From: Xanthomonas sacchari
GTDB taxonomy: Bacteria > Pseudomonadota > Gammaproteobacteria > Xanthomonadales > Xanthomonadaceae
Direction of reading: 5' to 3'
NCBI RefSeq assembly: GCF_024266585.1
Contig: NZ_CP100647.1
Location: 3,019,001 to 3,083,000 of the forward strand
DNA length: 64,000 bases
Part shown: piece by piece, positions 21,778 to 30,689 of the stretch
How the letters are laid out: each line of letters begins with the position of its first letter
How positions within the stretch are numbered: the stretch's first letter is position 1
Program-made: the position numbers and the translations under genes
Notes under the pieces: model-generated
The model's database searches: none
Told to the model about the DNA's origin: nothing
Seen by the model: only the letters and a program-made list of their open reading frames with translations

Positions 21778-21811
21778 TCGCCGCGCGGCAGCGCAGCGTT
21801 CCGCTGCCGGC

Positions 21812-22003
21812 TCACTTCACCAGGGACAGCTCCGCCTCGCTGGCGAACACGTTGCGCATGTGCGACGGGCGCGGCGACGCGCCCTGGCTTGCCCGTTCCG
21901 TCGCCTGGCCGCGCACGCGCTCCAGACATTTGCTCAGCTGTTGCAAGGCCGCTTCCAGTCCACATTCGTGCACCGGTGCCGTCGTCGAAGGCTGTGCGTT
22001 CAT
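21812..22003 (-). CDS. Short hypothetical protein
   Basis: A possible 63-aa soluble protein. The ATG at 22003 has an AGGGGAT ribosome site seven bases upstream. The sequence ECGLEAALQQLSKCLERV could form an amphipathic helix, and the rest is Ala/Ser-rich. No family is recognised and no membrane or signal sequence is visible. The frame extends back to 22117, which adds nothing recognisable. It may be a real small gene, but the evidence is limited to start context and amphipathic pattern. Confidence 0.45.
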   Translation of the reverse strand: MNAQPSTTAPVHECGLEAALQQLSKCLERVRGQATERASQGASPRPSHMRNVFASEAELSLVK

Positions 22004-22203
22004 TGCCGATCCCCTGTTTGCGTCGTTGATACGCCCATGTGCTGGGCCGAACGCCATGCTCAATGCGCGTCGCGAGACGATCACATACCCGCCAAAATCA
22101 AAACATCGTGAAAGCACGGCACAGCGTGATGCGCATCAACGTAAATGTGGCGATTGCCACCTGCGCGCGTCTGCGCTCGTAGACACACGCGCACGCCTGC
22201 GCA

Positions 22204-23202
22204 TCACGCCGCGGCGGCGACCTGCGTCCAGGCCGCGGCCGCGAGTTCGAACGAGCGCAAGCGCGCCGCGTGATCGTGGATGTTCGCGGTCAGCAGCAGC
22301 TCGTCCGGACGGTGCCGCGCGACGAAGTCGGACAGCCCGCGTGCGACCGTCTCGGCATCGCCGAGCACCGTGCAGGCCAGCGCCCGCTCCACGCCCAGCT
22401 TCTCGTGCGGCGCCCAGAACGCCTCGATGTCGTCGATCGGCGGCGGGATCAGCCCGGGGCGGCCACGACGCAGGTTGACGAAGCTCTGCTGCTGGGTGGT
22501 GAACAGGCGTCGCGCCTCGGCGGTGGACGCGGCGGCGACCACGTTCAAGGCCAGCACCGCGTACGGCGCCTGCAGCCGCGCCGAGGCGCGGAACTCGCGG
22601 CGATACACCGCCAGCGCCTCGTCCATCGCATCCGGGGCGAAATGCGAGGCGAAGGCGAACGGCAGGCCCATCGCCGCGGCCAGGCGCGCGCTGAACAGGC
22701 TGGAGCCGAGCAGCCACACCGGCACCTCGATGCCGGCGCCGGGCACGGCGCGCACCAGTTGCCCGTCCACCGCCGGCTCGAAATAGCGCAGCAGTTCGGC
22801 GACGTCCTGCGGGAACTGGTCGGCGCTGTCGAAGTAGCGCCGCAACGCGCGCGCGGTAGCCTGGTCGGTGCCGGGCGCGCGGCCCAGGCCCAGGTCGATG
22901 CGCCCGGGATACAACGAGGCCAGGGTGCCGAACTGCTCGGCGACCTGCAGCGGCGCATGGTTGGGCAGCATGATGCCGCCGGCGCCGACGCGGATGCGCT
23001 TGGTGCCGCCGGCCACATGCCCGATCAGCACCGCGGTGGCGGCGCTGGCGATGCCCGGCATGTTGTGATGCTCGGCCAGCCAGTAGCGGTGGTAGCCCCA
23101 GCGTTCGGCGTGCTGGGCCAGGTCCAGCATGTTGGCGAAGGCGGCGGTGGCGTCGCTGCCTTCGCAGACCGGCGCGAGGTCGAGGATGGAGATCGGCATC
23201 AT
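22204..23202 (-). CDS. LLM-class flavin-dependent oxidoreductase (luciferase-like monooxygenase, YhbW type)
   Basis: A 332-aa TIM-barrel flavoprotein of the bacterial luciferase superfamily. The family-typical N-terminus [12 protein letters not shown] is followed by [21 protein letters not shown], with the conserved [40 protein letters not shown] is the characteristic block (residues about 90-125), cited here by its key parts. The late [12 protein letters not shown] segment completes the barrel. Substrate and reaction are not known. It starts at ATG 23202 next to a tandem repeat array, with no obvious operon partner. Confidence 0.9.
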   Translation of the reverse strand: MMPISILDLAPVCEGSDATAAFANMLDLAQHAERWGYHRYWLAEHHNMPGIASAATAVLIGHVAGGTKRIRVGAGGIMLPNHAPLQVAEQFGTLASLYPGRIDLGLGRAPGTDQATARALRRYFDSADQFPQDVAELLRYFEPAVDGQLVRAVPGAGIEVPVWLLGSSLFSARLAAAMGLPFAFASHFAPDAMDEALAVYRREFRASARLQAPYAVLALNVVAAASTAEARRLFTTQQQSFVNLRRGRPGLIPPPIDDIEAFWAPHEKLGVERALACTVLGDAETVARGLSDFVARHRPDELLLTANIHDHAARLRSFELAAAAWTQVAAAA

Positions 23203-23342
23203 GGCGAAACAGGTTCCTGCAGGCGATGCCGTCGATGTGGGGGCGCGCGGCGTCGATTGCAGGGCGCGCGGCCGGAACGCTGATTTGCGCTGGGCGTGGT
23301 GCGCGGTGGGAGGGCTGGGGAGGACGGTTGGCTGGCTGTCGG

Positions 23343-23812
23343 ACCCTCACCCCACCCCCTCTCCCGGGGGGAGAGGGGCTTTGGCCTTTCCCTTCTCCCC
23401 TCGGGAGAAGGTGCCCCGAAGGGGCGGATGAGGGTGCGGGCGAAGCCTCGTATCGCCAGATCGGCGCGAGCGCTGCGCGCTCCGTACCCTCACCCCAACC
23501 CCTCTCCCGGGGGAGAGGGGCTTTGGCGTCTCCCTTCTCCCCTCGGGAGAAGGTGCCCCGCAGGGGCGGATGAGGGTACGGGCGAAGCCTCGTATCGTCA
23601 GATCGGCGCGAGCGCTGCGCGCTCCGTACCCTCACCCCAACCCCTCTCCCGGGGGGAGAGGGGCTTTGGCGTCTCCCTTCTCCCCTCGGGAGAAGGTGCC
23701 CCGAAGGGGCGGATGAGGGTGCGGGCGAAGCCTCGTATCGTCAGATCGGCGCGAGCGCTGCGCGCCCTTACCCTCCCCCCTCTCCCGAGGGGAGAGGGGC
23801 TTTGGCCTGCTG
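23343..23812. repeat. Tandem array of about 142-base units, 3.3 copies
   Basis: The landmark ACCCTCACCCC(A)AC recurs at 23343, 23486 and 23628, and a shortened form at 23770, with spacings of 143, 142 and 142 bases. Each unit holds a CTCTCCCGGGGG-GAGAGG palindrome, a CTTCTCCCCTCGGGAGAAGG palindrome, GTGCCCCGAAGGGGCGGATGAGGGT and a TCAGATCGGCGCGAGCGCTG spacer. Units are nearly identical, which suggests recent duplication. The palindromic part also occurs in the pyrG-kdsA gap. Frames inside are repeat shadows. The rest of the gap (23203-23342) shows nothing else. Confidence 0.92.
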
Positions 23813-23877
23813 CTACCACGCCAGTTGCACGGAACCCTGGCTACGCTGACGCCCCCTGCCCTTGCCTGGTCACCCCC

Positions 23878-24684
23878 ATGTCGCTGATTCCGCCGCCCGC
23901 CCCCGTTCCCGCCCTGCCGTTGCGCGACCGCGTGGTACTGGTCACCGGCGGTGCCCAGGGCATCGGCCGCGGCGTGGTGCAAGCGGTGCTGGGCGCTGGT
24001 GGGCGGGTCGCCTTCTGCGATCTCGACGCCGACGCCGGACGCGCCTGCGTGGCCGAACTCGACGCCGGCGAGCGCCTGCTGTTCCGCCGCGTCGACGTGG
24101 CCGCCGAGGCCAACGTGCGCCGCTTCGTCGATGCCGCACTGGCCCGGTTCGGCCGCATCGACGGGCTGGTCAACAACGCCGGCATCGCCGATCCGCATAC
24201 AGGACCGCTGGAACGGCTGTCGCTGCGCGAATGGAACCGGCGGCTGGGAGCGAGCCTGGGCGGCGCCTTCCTGTGCAGCAAGCACGCGCTGCCGGCACTG
24301 CGCGACAGCCCCGGCGGCGGCGCCATCGTCAACATCGCCTCCAGCCGCGCGCAGCAGTCCGAAGCGGATACCGAGGCCTACGCCGCGTCCAAGGGCGGGC
24401 TGGTGGCGTTCACCCATGCACTGGCGATCAGCGCCGGTCCGGACGTGCGGGTCAACTGCATCAGCCCGGGCTGGATCGCCACCGACGCCTGGCGCAAGCC
24501 GACCGCGCGGCGCGCCCCCAAACTGTCGCGGCAGGACCATGCGCAGCACCCGGCCGGGCGGGTCGGCACGCCGCCGGACATCGGCGCGCTGGCGGTCTAT
24601 CTGCTGTCGGCGCAGGCCGGCTTCATTACCGGCCAGGACTTCGTGGTCGACGGCGGGATGACGCGCAAGATGCAGTACGCCTGA
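23878..24684 (+). CDS. SDR-family NAD(P)-dependent oxidoreductase
   Basis: A 268-aa classical short-chain dehydrogenase. The cofactor motif is VTGGAQGIGRG (about residues 23-33), followed by an acidic residue after strand 2 (FCDLDAD) that favours NAD. NNAG appears at about 99-102, catalytic Ser in IVNIASSRAQQ, YAASK for the Tyr/Lys pair, and a C-terminal GQDFVVDGG. The start is ATG 23878, just past the tandem repeat array; the frame is open further upstream only through repeats. The substrate is unknown. No operon partner lies on this strand. Confidence 0.9.
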   Translation: MSLIPPPAPVPALPLRDRVVLVTGGAQGIGRGVVQAVLGAGGRVAFCDLDADAGRACVAELDAGERLLFRRVDVAAEANVRRFVDAALARFGRIDGLVNNAGIADPHTGPLERLSLREWNRRLGASLGGAFLCSKHALPALRDSPGGGAIVNIASSRAQQSEADTEAYAASKGGLVAFTHALAISAGPDVRVNCISPGWIATDAWRKPTARRAPKLSRQDHAQHPAGRVGTPPDIGALAVYLLSAQAGFITGQDFVVDGGMTRKMQYA

Positions 24685-24690
24685 CGGCGT

Positions 24691-24812
24691 GGGGATTGGG
24701 GAATCGGGAATGGGGAGTCGTTGGAGCGGCTGGTGCCTCACCTGACGGGCCGAGTGCACCATCTGGCAGCAAACCGCCTTTGCCAATCCCCAATCCCGAC
24801 TCCCGAATCCCC
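24691..24812. repeat. Inverted pair of GGGGAATCGGG-type motifs between convergent genes
   Basis: GGGGATTGGGGAATCGGGAA at 24691-24710 is mirrored by AATCCCCAATCCCGACTCCC-type sequence at 24784-24812, giving inverted arms with about 65 bases between. The stretch lies between the convergent SDR and trhO genes and could fold into a hairpin on either transcript. The same motif follows the S10 peptidase gene (17099) and the porin gene (43139). Confidence 0.75.
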
Positions 24813-24822
24813 GCCGCGGCAA

Positions 24823-25578
24823 TCAATCGCTGGCCGACGCCACGACGTCCACCAGCGGCCGCAACTGCGGATCCAGCGCCACGCGTTCGTCGAAAACGAA
24901 GCAGCGGCCGTCGTAGCCCTCGCCGCCCACTTCCTCGAAGTAGCCGAGGATGCCGCCGTCCAGCTGCAGCACGTTGTCCATGCCGTCGGCGCGCATCCAC
25001 AGCGCCGCCTTTTCGCAGCGGATGCCGCCGGTGCAGAAGCTGACCACGGTGGCGTCGGCCAGCGCCGCGCGATGCGGGGCCAGCGCCTCCGGCAGCTCGG
25101 TGAACTTGACGATCGGCAGGGTCAGCGCGCCGGCGAAGGTGCCATGGACCACTTCCTGCGCATTGCGCGTGTCCAGCAGCACCACGCGCTTGCCCGCGTC
25201 GTCGTGGCCCTGGCGCAGCCAGCGCCGCAGCGTGGCCGGCGCCACCGCCGGCGCGCGCGCCGCCGCCAAGGGCGAGGCGGCGTCGCGGCGGAAGCTGATG
25301 ATCTCCGGCTTGACCTTGACCTTCAGCCGCGCGAACGGCTGCTGTGCGCTGGGGCTGGTCTTGACGCGCAGATCGGCGAAACGCGGATCGGCGCGCAGTT
25401 GCGCGTAGAAACCGTCGATCGCCGCCGGCGCGCCGGCCAGGAACAGGTTGATGCCCTCGCCCGCCACCAGGATGGTGCCGCGCAGCTCGCCGTCCTGCGC
25501 CCAGGCGTGCAATTGCGCGGCGAGCGCGTCGGGATCGGCGATGGCGACGAAGTGGTAGGCGGCGGTGTTGGCGATCAT
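24823..25578 (-). CDS. trhO: tRNA uridine(34) hydroxylase TrhO (rhodanese-related)
   Basis: Oxygen-dependent tRNA hydroxylase (formerly YceA) that makes 5-hydroxyuridine at wobble position 34. The 251 aa carry an N-terminal ferredoxin-like domain (AAYHFVAIADPDALAAQL... GTILVAGEGINLFLAG), a linker with KVKPEIISF, and a C-terminal rhodanese domain. The rhodanese active-site Cys lies in SFCTGGIRCEKAALWM. It is shorter than the E. coli protein because the extra C-terminal zinc region is absent, as in many proteobacteria. The start is ATG 25578. It is convergent with the SDR gene. Confidence 0.93.
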   Translation of the reverse strand: MIANTAAYHFVAIADPDALAAQLHAWAQDGELRGTILVAGEGINLFLAGAPAAIDGFYAQLRADPRFADLRVKTSPSAQQPFARLKVKVKPEIISFRRDAASPLAAARAPAVAPATLRRWLRQGHDDAGKRVVLLDTRNAQEVVHGTFAGALTLPIVKFTELPEALAPHRAALADATVVSFCTGGIRCEKAALWMRADGMDNVLQLDGGILGYFEEVGGEGYDGRCFVFDERVALDPQLRPLVDVVASASD

Positions 25579-25694
25579 CGGCCCATTTTAGAGCCTGCGA
25601 CCTATGACCGCTGCAGGGATACCGATCGCCCCTTGCGCGCACGGGTGCGTCGGGGCGGCGTGTTGATGCCTCGCCCCAAGCATCAACGCCGCTG

Positions 25695-26060
25695 CTAACC
25701 GCGCAGCAGCAGGAACGGCAGCAGCACCAGCGAGGCCACCAGCAGCATGCCCAGCAGCGTCGCCAGCACGAACAGCGGGCGCTGCCGCAGCAGGCTGGCG
25801 AAGGTCTCGGCGCTGCCGTCACGCAGCGCCGCGGCGCGCTCGGCGCGGGCGCGTTCGCCGCGCCTGGCCTGGTACTCGGCCAGCAACGCCTTGGCCCGCG
25901 GCTGCTCAGCGTCCTCGCGCAACCAGATGCCGCCGGCGGAGATGCCGAAGGTGCCGGCGCGGGTTTCGTAGTAGCCGATGCCGGCGGCGTCGAGCAGCGC
26001 GCAGACCTCGGCGCGTTCGTCGTCGGGCACGTGGCGCAGATTGAGCAGCAGTTTGGCCAT
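25695..26060 (-). CDS. DUF6164-like small membrane-anchored protein
   Basis: A 121-aa protein with a soluble ferredoxin-like N-terminal domain (LLNLRHVPDDERAEVCALLDAAGIGYYETR, given here by its key parts) followed by GISAGGIWLREDAEQ, a basic linker, and a C-terminal membrane helix (about 97-119, VLATLLGMLLVASLVLLPFLLL). I recognise the pattern as the DUF6164 family of Xanthomonadaceae; the function is unknown. The start is ATG 26060. It diverges from the FKBP lipoprotein gene, with 66 bases between starts. Confidence 0.8.
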   Translation of the reverse strand: MAKLLLNLRHVPDDERAEVCALLDAAGIGYYETRAGTFGISAGGIWLREDAEQPRAKALLAEYQARRGERARAERAAALRDGSAETFASLLRQRPLFVLATLLGMLLVASLVLLPFLLLRG

Positions 26061-26126
26061 GCGCCGATGATAGCCGCTGCGGCGATGCGCTACCCTTGCA
26101 CGCCCTGCCCGCCGTGGACCTCCCGC

Positions 26127-26570
26127 ATGCGCCGAATCCTGCTGCTGTTGAGCCTGTCGTTGCCGGCCTGGCTCCTCGGCGGCTGCACGCCGCCGGGGCC
26201 GCCGCCCGGCGGCAGCATCGCCGCGTTCCAGGCCACCGACGAGCGCGTCGGCGACGGCGCGGAAGCCCGTCCCGGCAGCCGCGTCACCGTGCACTACACC
26301 GGCTGGCTGTACGACGAGCACGCCAAGGACAAGCGCGGCGAGAAGTTCGATACCTCCGCCGACCACGGCCAGCCCTTCAGCTTCGTGCTCGGCGCCGGCC
26401 AGGTGATCCGCGGCTGGGACGAGGGCGTGGCCGGCATGCGCGTGGGCGGCAAGCGCCTGCTGATGCTGCCGTCGGACTACGGCTACGGCGCCAGCGGCGC
26501 CGGCGGGGTGATCCCACCGGGCGCCTCGCTGGTGTTCGAGGTCGAACTGCTCGATGTCCAGCCGCGTTGA
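26127..26570 (+). CDS. FKBP-type peptidyl-prolyl isomerase, lipoprotein
   Basis: Periplasmic-side proline isomerase of the FKBP type, anchored by lipid. The 147 aa start at ATG 26127 with a lipoprotein signal (lipobox WLLGGC). The FKBP domain (about 45-145) keeps the binding-pocket residues in VTVHYTGWLYD, FDTSADHGQPFSFVLGAGQVI, GWDEGVAGMRVGGKR and GYGASGAGGVIPPGASLVFEVELLDV. A frame reaching back to 26031 has no signal. It runs into the flavoprotein gene 13 bases downstream on the same strand. Confidence 0.93.
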   Translation: MRRILLLLSLSLPAWLLGGCTPPGPPPGGSIAAFQATDERVGDGAEARPGSRVTVHYTGWLYDEHAKDKRGEKFDTSADHGQPFSFVLGAGQVIRGWDEGVAGMRVGGKRLLMLPSDYGYGASGAGGVIPPGASLVFEVELLDVQPR

Positions 26571-26583
26571 GCCGCACCCGCCG

Positions 26584-27843
26584 ATGTCCGCCAGCAAGCA
26601 CGCCGCGCCGCTGCGCGGCCGCCTCGCCATCGTCGGCGGCGGCCCGGCCGGGCTGATCGCCGCCGAGACCGCACGCGCCGCCGGCGCCGAGGTCGATGTG
26701 TACGAGGCCAAGGGCTCGGTCGGACGCAAGTTCCTGATCGCCGGCAAGGGCGGCCTCAACCTCACCCACTCCGATCCGTTCGAGCGCTTCGTCGCGCGCT
26801 ACCGCGAGCGCGCGACGGCGGTCGGCGACTGGCTGGCCGACTTCGATGCCGACGCGCTGCGCGGCTGGGCGCAGGCGCAGGGCGTGGAGACCTACGTCGG
26901 CAGTTCCGGGCGGGTGTTCCCGCTGGACCGCAAGGCGGCGCCGCTGCTGCGCGGCTGGGTGCGGCGGCTGAAGGACGCCGGCGTGCGCTTCCACGTGCAG
27001 CAGCGCTGGCTGGGCTGGGACGCGGACGGCGCGCTGCGCTTCGCCGGCGCCGACGGTGAGCAGCGCGTGCAGGCCGATGCCTGCGTGCTGGCGCTGGGCG
27101 GCGGCAGTTGGCCGCAGCTCGGCTCCGACGGCGCCTGGCAGGACACGCTGCGCGCGCGCGGCGTGGACCTGGCGCCGCTGCAGCCGGCCAACTGCGGCTT
27201 CGACGTGGACTGGAGCGTGCATTTCCGCGAACGCCACGCCGGCGCGCCGCTGAAGCCGGTGGTCGCGCACTGGCACGATGCGCAGGGCCGCGCGCAGTCG
27301 CTGCAGGGCGAATGCGTGGTCGGCGAGCACGGTATCGAGGGCAGCCTGATCTATGCGCTGGCCGCGGACCTGCGCGAGGCCATCGCCGCACACGGACCGA
27401 CCACGCTGTGGCTGGACCTGGCTCCCGGCCGGGACCTGCCGCGGCTGCAGGCCGAGCTGGGCAAGCCGCGCGGCGGCCGCAGCTTCGGCGAGCACCTGCG
27501 CCGCCAGGCCGGCATCGACGGGGTCAAGGCGGCGCTGCTGTTCGAGATCCTCGGCAAGCAGGCCGGCCAGGACCCGGCGCAGGCCGCGGCCACGCTCAAG
27601 CGCCTGCCGCTGACGCTGTTGCGCCCGCGCCCGCTGGCAGAGTCGATCAGCAGCGCCGGCGGCGTGCGCCTGGAGGCGCTGGATGCGCAACTGATGCTGC
27701 GGGCGCTGCCCGGCACCTTCTGCGCCGGCGAAATGCTCGACTGGGAAGCGCCGACCGGCGGCTACCTGCTCACCGCGTGCTTCGCCAGCGGCGTGCGCGC
27801 CGGGCGCGGCGCGGTGGCCTGGCTGCAGCGCGCCACCGCCTGA
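26584..27843 (+). CDS. NAD(P)/FAD-dependent oxidoreductase, HI0933-like (TIGR03862 type)
   Basis: A 419-aa flavoprotein of the HI0933/YhiN family. The N-terminal Rossmann motif is IVGGGPAGLIAAETARAAGA, and the family motif GRKFLIAGKGGLNLTHSDPF follows near residue 50. A second dinucleotide motif (ACVLALGGGSWPQLGSDG) is near 170, and the C-terminal FCAGEMLDWEAPTGGYLL closes the fold. The substrate is not known for this family; some members are dehydrogenases of steroid-like or reduced cyclic compounds. I chose ATG 26584; an in-frame ATG at 26554 would overlap the FKBP gene. Confidence 0.9.
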   Translation: MSASKHAAPLRGRLAIVGGGPAGLIAAETARAAGAEVDVYEAKGSVGRKFLIAGKGGLNLTHSDPFERFVARYRERATAVGDWLADFDADALRGWAQAQGVETYVGSSGRVFPLDRKAAPLLRGWVRRLKDAGVRFHVQQRWLGWDADGALRFAGADGEQRVQADACVLALGGGSWPQLGSDGAWQDTLRARGVDLAPLQPANCGFDVDWSVHFRERHAGAPLKPVVAHWHDAQGRAQSLQGECVVGEHGIEGSLIYALAADLREAIAAHGPTTLWLDLAPGRDLPRLQAELGKPRGGRSFGEHLRRQAGIDGVKAALLFEILGKQAGQDPAQAAATLKRLPLTLLRPRPLAESISSAGGVRLEALDAQLMLRALPGTFCAGEMLDWEAPTGGYLLTACFASGVRAGRGAVAWLQRATA

Positions 27844-27985
27844 GCGACGCCGGCGCGGCGGTTGGCCGGAACGGCCAGTGACCTTCGGGCCTGTCGACGC
27901 TGTGGCCGCAGGTCGTATCCCTGCAGGGCCGTGGCGACCGCGGCTGGCTCGCGGTGCGCAGCGCATCTCCCGCCTGGAGCGACGC

Positions 27986-28428
27986 ATGCGTCCATCGATC
28001 CGCTTCCTCGCGCTCGGCATCGCCGCCAGCGCCCTCGCCGCCACTGCCGCGCCAGGTTCCGGCCAGACGAGGCGGCAGGTGGAGCACGGCCTGTTGCCGG
28101 CCGTCGTCGCCCAGGACCAGGCCGGCGCACGGCTGACGCTGCGCGAACAGATGCGCGCGCTGCACGTGCCGGGCGGCGCTTCGTCGGCAACTTCGCCATC
28201 GCCGAGCTGGGCACGTTCCAGATCCGCGAAGCGCATGGGCGCCTGCTGGTGGAGTTGCGCAAGGACCAGGCGTACCCGCTGATTCCCGCGTCGGAACATG
28301 CGTTCTTCCTGAGCGCGCAGGACATCGTCATCCGCTTCGATACGCCCGGCGATGCCGACCAGGGCACGCTCGACGCCGGCGACGCGCACTTCGCGTTCCG
28401 CCGCGTCGCCGCGGACGCCACGCGGTAG
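27986..28428 (+). pseudogene. Remnant of a beta-lactamase-family serine hydrolase (large internal deletion plus frameshift)
   Basis: The frame from ATG 27986 encodes a signal peptide (RFLALGIAASALAATAAPG) and the N-terminal helix of a class C beta-lactamase-like serine hydrolase (LREQMRALHVPG), then runs out of phase to an early end at 28282. The +1 frame from about 28170 encodes RRFVGNFAIAELGTFQI through to 28428, which looks like the C-terminal beta domain (DUF3471 type) of such proteins. The SxxK active site and most of the catalytic domain (probably about 300 residues) are missing at the junction. It is therefore a decayed gene and not a small functional protein. The call rests on pattern recognition. 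Confidence 0.7.
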
Positions 28429-28502
28429 CCGCGGCGCGGCACGTCGGCGTCGGGCGCCGTCGCCGCAGGCACCGACATCGGGATGGCGTCAGCGGACCGC
28501 GC

Positions 28503-30689
28503 TCAAAGCGTGGCGATCTGCACCCGCGCCTGCGGATCGCGCTTGGCCACGTACATCGCCTCGTCGGCGCGCTGGGTGAGCAGGACCGGATCGAAGCCGG
28601 GCCCGGCCTGCACGGCGATGCCGATGCTCGGCTGCAGCGGCAGCGGCCGGCCGCTGACCACGCAGCCCTCCGCGCACGCGTCCATGATCCGCGCCGCGGC
28701 GGCCAGCACTTCGCGCCTGGCGTCGGCCAGCCCTTCCAGCAGGACCACGAACTCGTCGCCGCCCAGCCGGGCAATGCTGTCCTGCCCGCGCAGGCAGCCC
28801 TGCAGCAAGCGCGCGAAATGCACCAGCAGCGCATCGCCGACGTGATGGCCGAAGCGGTCGTTGACGCTCTTGAAGTCGTTCAGATCCAGGAACATCACCG
28901 CCACCTGGCCCTGGCCGCGGCGCTCGTTCATGCGCCGCCGCAGCGTCTGGTTCCAGGCCATCCGGTTCGGCAGCCCGGTCAGTTCGTCGCGCAGTGCGCG
29001 CTCCTCCAGCAACCGCGCCAGCCGGGTCTGCCCGGTGATGTCGCTGATCATCAGGTGCAGGCCGACCCGCTGCGGCGCCAGCGCCACGTCCGGGATCAGG
29101 CTGAAGTGCATGATCCGCAAGGTGTCGGCGGCATCGCACAGCTCGGCGTCGAACTGCGCCGGCATGCCCTGCAGCGCCGACGACAGGTGCGGTTGCAGCA
29201 GGGCCAACTGCTGCGGATCCAGCACCTCGTGCAGACGACGGCCGACGATGCGCTCCGGCGCCAGCGCGAACCATTCCGCGTACGGCCGGTTGACGAACTG
29301 GTAGCGCAGGTCGCGGTCGAGGTAGGCGATCAGCGCCGGCGCGTTGTCGGCGATGGTGCGCAGTTGCGCCTCGCTGTCGCGCAGGCGATGTTCGGCCAGG
29401 TGCTGCTCGGTGATGTCCTGGATGTGGGTGACGAAATGCAACGGGCGGCGCTGTTCGTCGCGCACCAGCGAGACCGACAGGCGCGCACGCACGCTGCTGC
29501 CGTCGCGGTGGCGGTAGCGCTTTTCGATGCGGTACTCGTTGGCGCGATCGGCGATCAACGCCGCCACCAGTTCCATATCCTCGGCCGGATCGTCCGGGTG
29601 GGTGATGTCCTGGAAACGCAGCGCCAGCAGCTCCGCACGGCTGTAGCCCAGCATCGCGCACAAGGCGTCGTTGACGTCCAGCCAGCGCCCCTCCAGCGAC
29701 ACCAGCGCCATGCCGTGCGCGGCCGCCGAGAAGGCGCCGGAGAAGCGCTGCCCGGCCAGCAGCGCCGCGTGCGACGCCGCCCGTTCGGCGCTGACGTCGC
29801 GCATCACGCAGACCGCGCCCAGGCCACGCGCATCGCCGCCGTACAACCGCTCCGCGTTGCACAGCACGCTGCGCGACGGTTGTCCCTTGGCGGCGATCAC
29901 GATTTCCGCATCGCGCACCGATTCCCCGCGCCAGGCGCGCACCAGCGGCACCTCGTCGCTGGTCAGCAGGCGCTGGCCGCTGGCATCGAACAGGTCGAAG
30001 TACTGCGGCCATTGCGCCGGCGGCAAGGCGCGCGGATCGGCGCCGTGCCACTGTCGCGCGACCTGGTTGAATTCGCCCAGCGTGCCGTCGGCCAGGCACG
30101 ACACCACGCCGTCGGGCATGGTTTCCAGCAACAGGCTCAGGGTCTTGGCCTGGTCGTGGGCGATGCGCGCGTCGCGGCGCGCCTCCAGATGCGCGGTGAC
30201 CTGCCTGGCCAGCCGCTGCAGGCCCTCGCGCTGGCGCGCGTCCAGTTGCCGCGGGTGCAGGTCGATCACGCACAGGGTGCCGTAGATGTGGCCCCGGTCG
30301 CCGAGCAACGGCATGCCGGCATAGAAGCGGATGTGCGGCGCGCCGAGCACCAGCGGGTTGCGGGCGAAGCGCGGGTCCATGGTCGCGTCGGTCACTTCCA
30401 GCAGCTGCGGCGACAGCAGCGCGTGGGCGCAGAACGCCAGCTCGCGTGGATAGGTGGTGTTGTCGGCCGGCAGGCCGCAACTGGCCTTGAGCCATTGCCG
30501 GCGTTCGTCGATCAGCGAGACCGCTGCGATCGGCGCCTCGCACAGTTGGCTGGTCAGCCAGATCAGGTCGTCGAAGACCGCCTCCGGCGCGGTGTCCAGC
30601 ATCCCCAGTTGCGCCAGCGCGCGAAGCCGTTCGGCCTCGTCGTCGGGCAACGGCGCGGGAAGGACGTCGGGGACCGAGGGCTGGTTCAT
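28503..30689 (-). CDS. GAF-PAS-PAS-PAS-GGDEF diguanylate cyclase
   Basis: A 728-aa signalling enzyme predicted to make cyclic di-GMP. Order of domains: GAF (about 20-170, LGMLDTAPEAVFDDL... FYAGMPLLG), three PAS-type sensor regions (about 180-295, 305-430 with FQDITHPDD and a PAC motif, and 440-560), and a GGDEF domain (about 565-728). The active-site motif is an intact GGDEF near residue 643. Five residues before it is RGQD, a complete RxxD inhibitory I-site. No membrane segment is visible, so it is cytoplasmic. No EAL domain follows. ATG 30689 was chosen as the start of the conserved N-terminus. Confidence 0.94.
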   Translation of the reverse strand: MNQPSVPDVLPAPLPDDEAERLRALAQLGMLDTAPEAVFDDLIWLTSQLCEAPIAAVSLIDERRQWLKASCGLPADNTTYPRELAFCAHALLSPQLLEVTDATMDPRFARNPLVLGAPHIRFYAGMPLLGDRGHIYGTLCVIDLHPRQLDARQREGLQRLARQVTAHLEARRDARIAHDQAKTLSLLLETMPDGVVSCLADGTLGEFNQVARQWHGADPRALPPAQWPQYFDLFDASGQRLLTSDEVPLVRAWRGESVRDAEIVIAAKGQPSRSVLCNAERLYGGDARGLGAVCVMRDVSAERAASHAALLAGQRFSGAFSAAAHGMALVSLEGRWLDVNDALCAMLGYSRAELLALRFQDITHPDDPAEDMELVAALIADRANEYRIEKRYRHRDGSSVRARLSVSLVRDEQRRPLHFVTHIQDITEQHLAEHRLRDSEAQLRTIADNAPALIAYLDRDLRYQFVNRPYAEWFALAPERIVGRRLHEVLDPQQLALLQPHLSSALQGMPAQFDAELCDAADTLRIMHFSLIPDVALAPQRVGLHLMISDITGQTRLARLLEERALRDELTGLPNRMAWNQTLRRRMNERRGQGQVAVMFLDLNDFKSVNDRFGHHVGDALLVHFARLLQGCLRGQDSIARLGGDEFVVLLEGLADARREVLAAAARIMDACAEGCVVSGRPLPLQPSIGIAVQAGPGFDPVLLTQRADEAMYVAKRDPQARVQIATL

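Noticed and set aside
27862-28428. Intact 188-codon frame through the serine-hydrolase remnant
   Set aside because: Only its C-terminal part looks like protein. The N-terminal half is in the wrong phase relative to the signal peptide starting at 27986.
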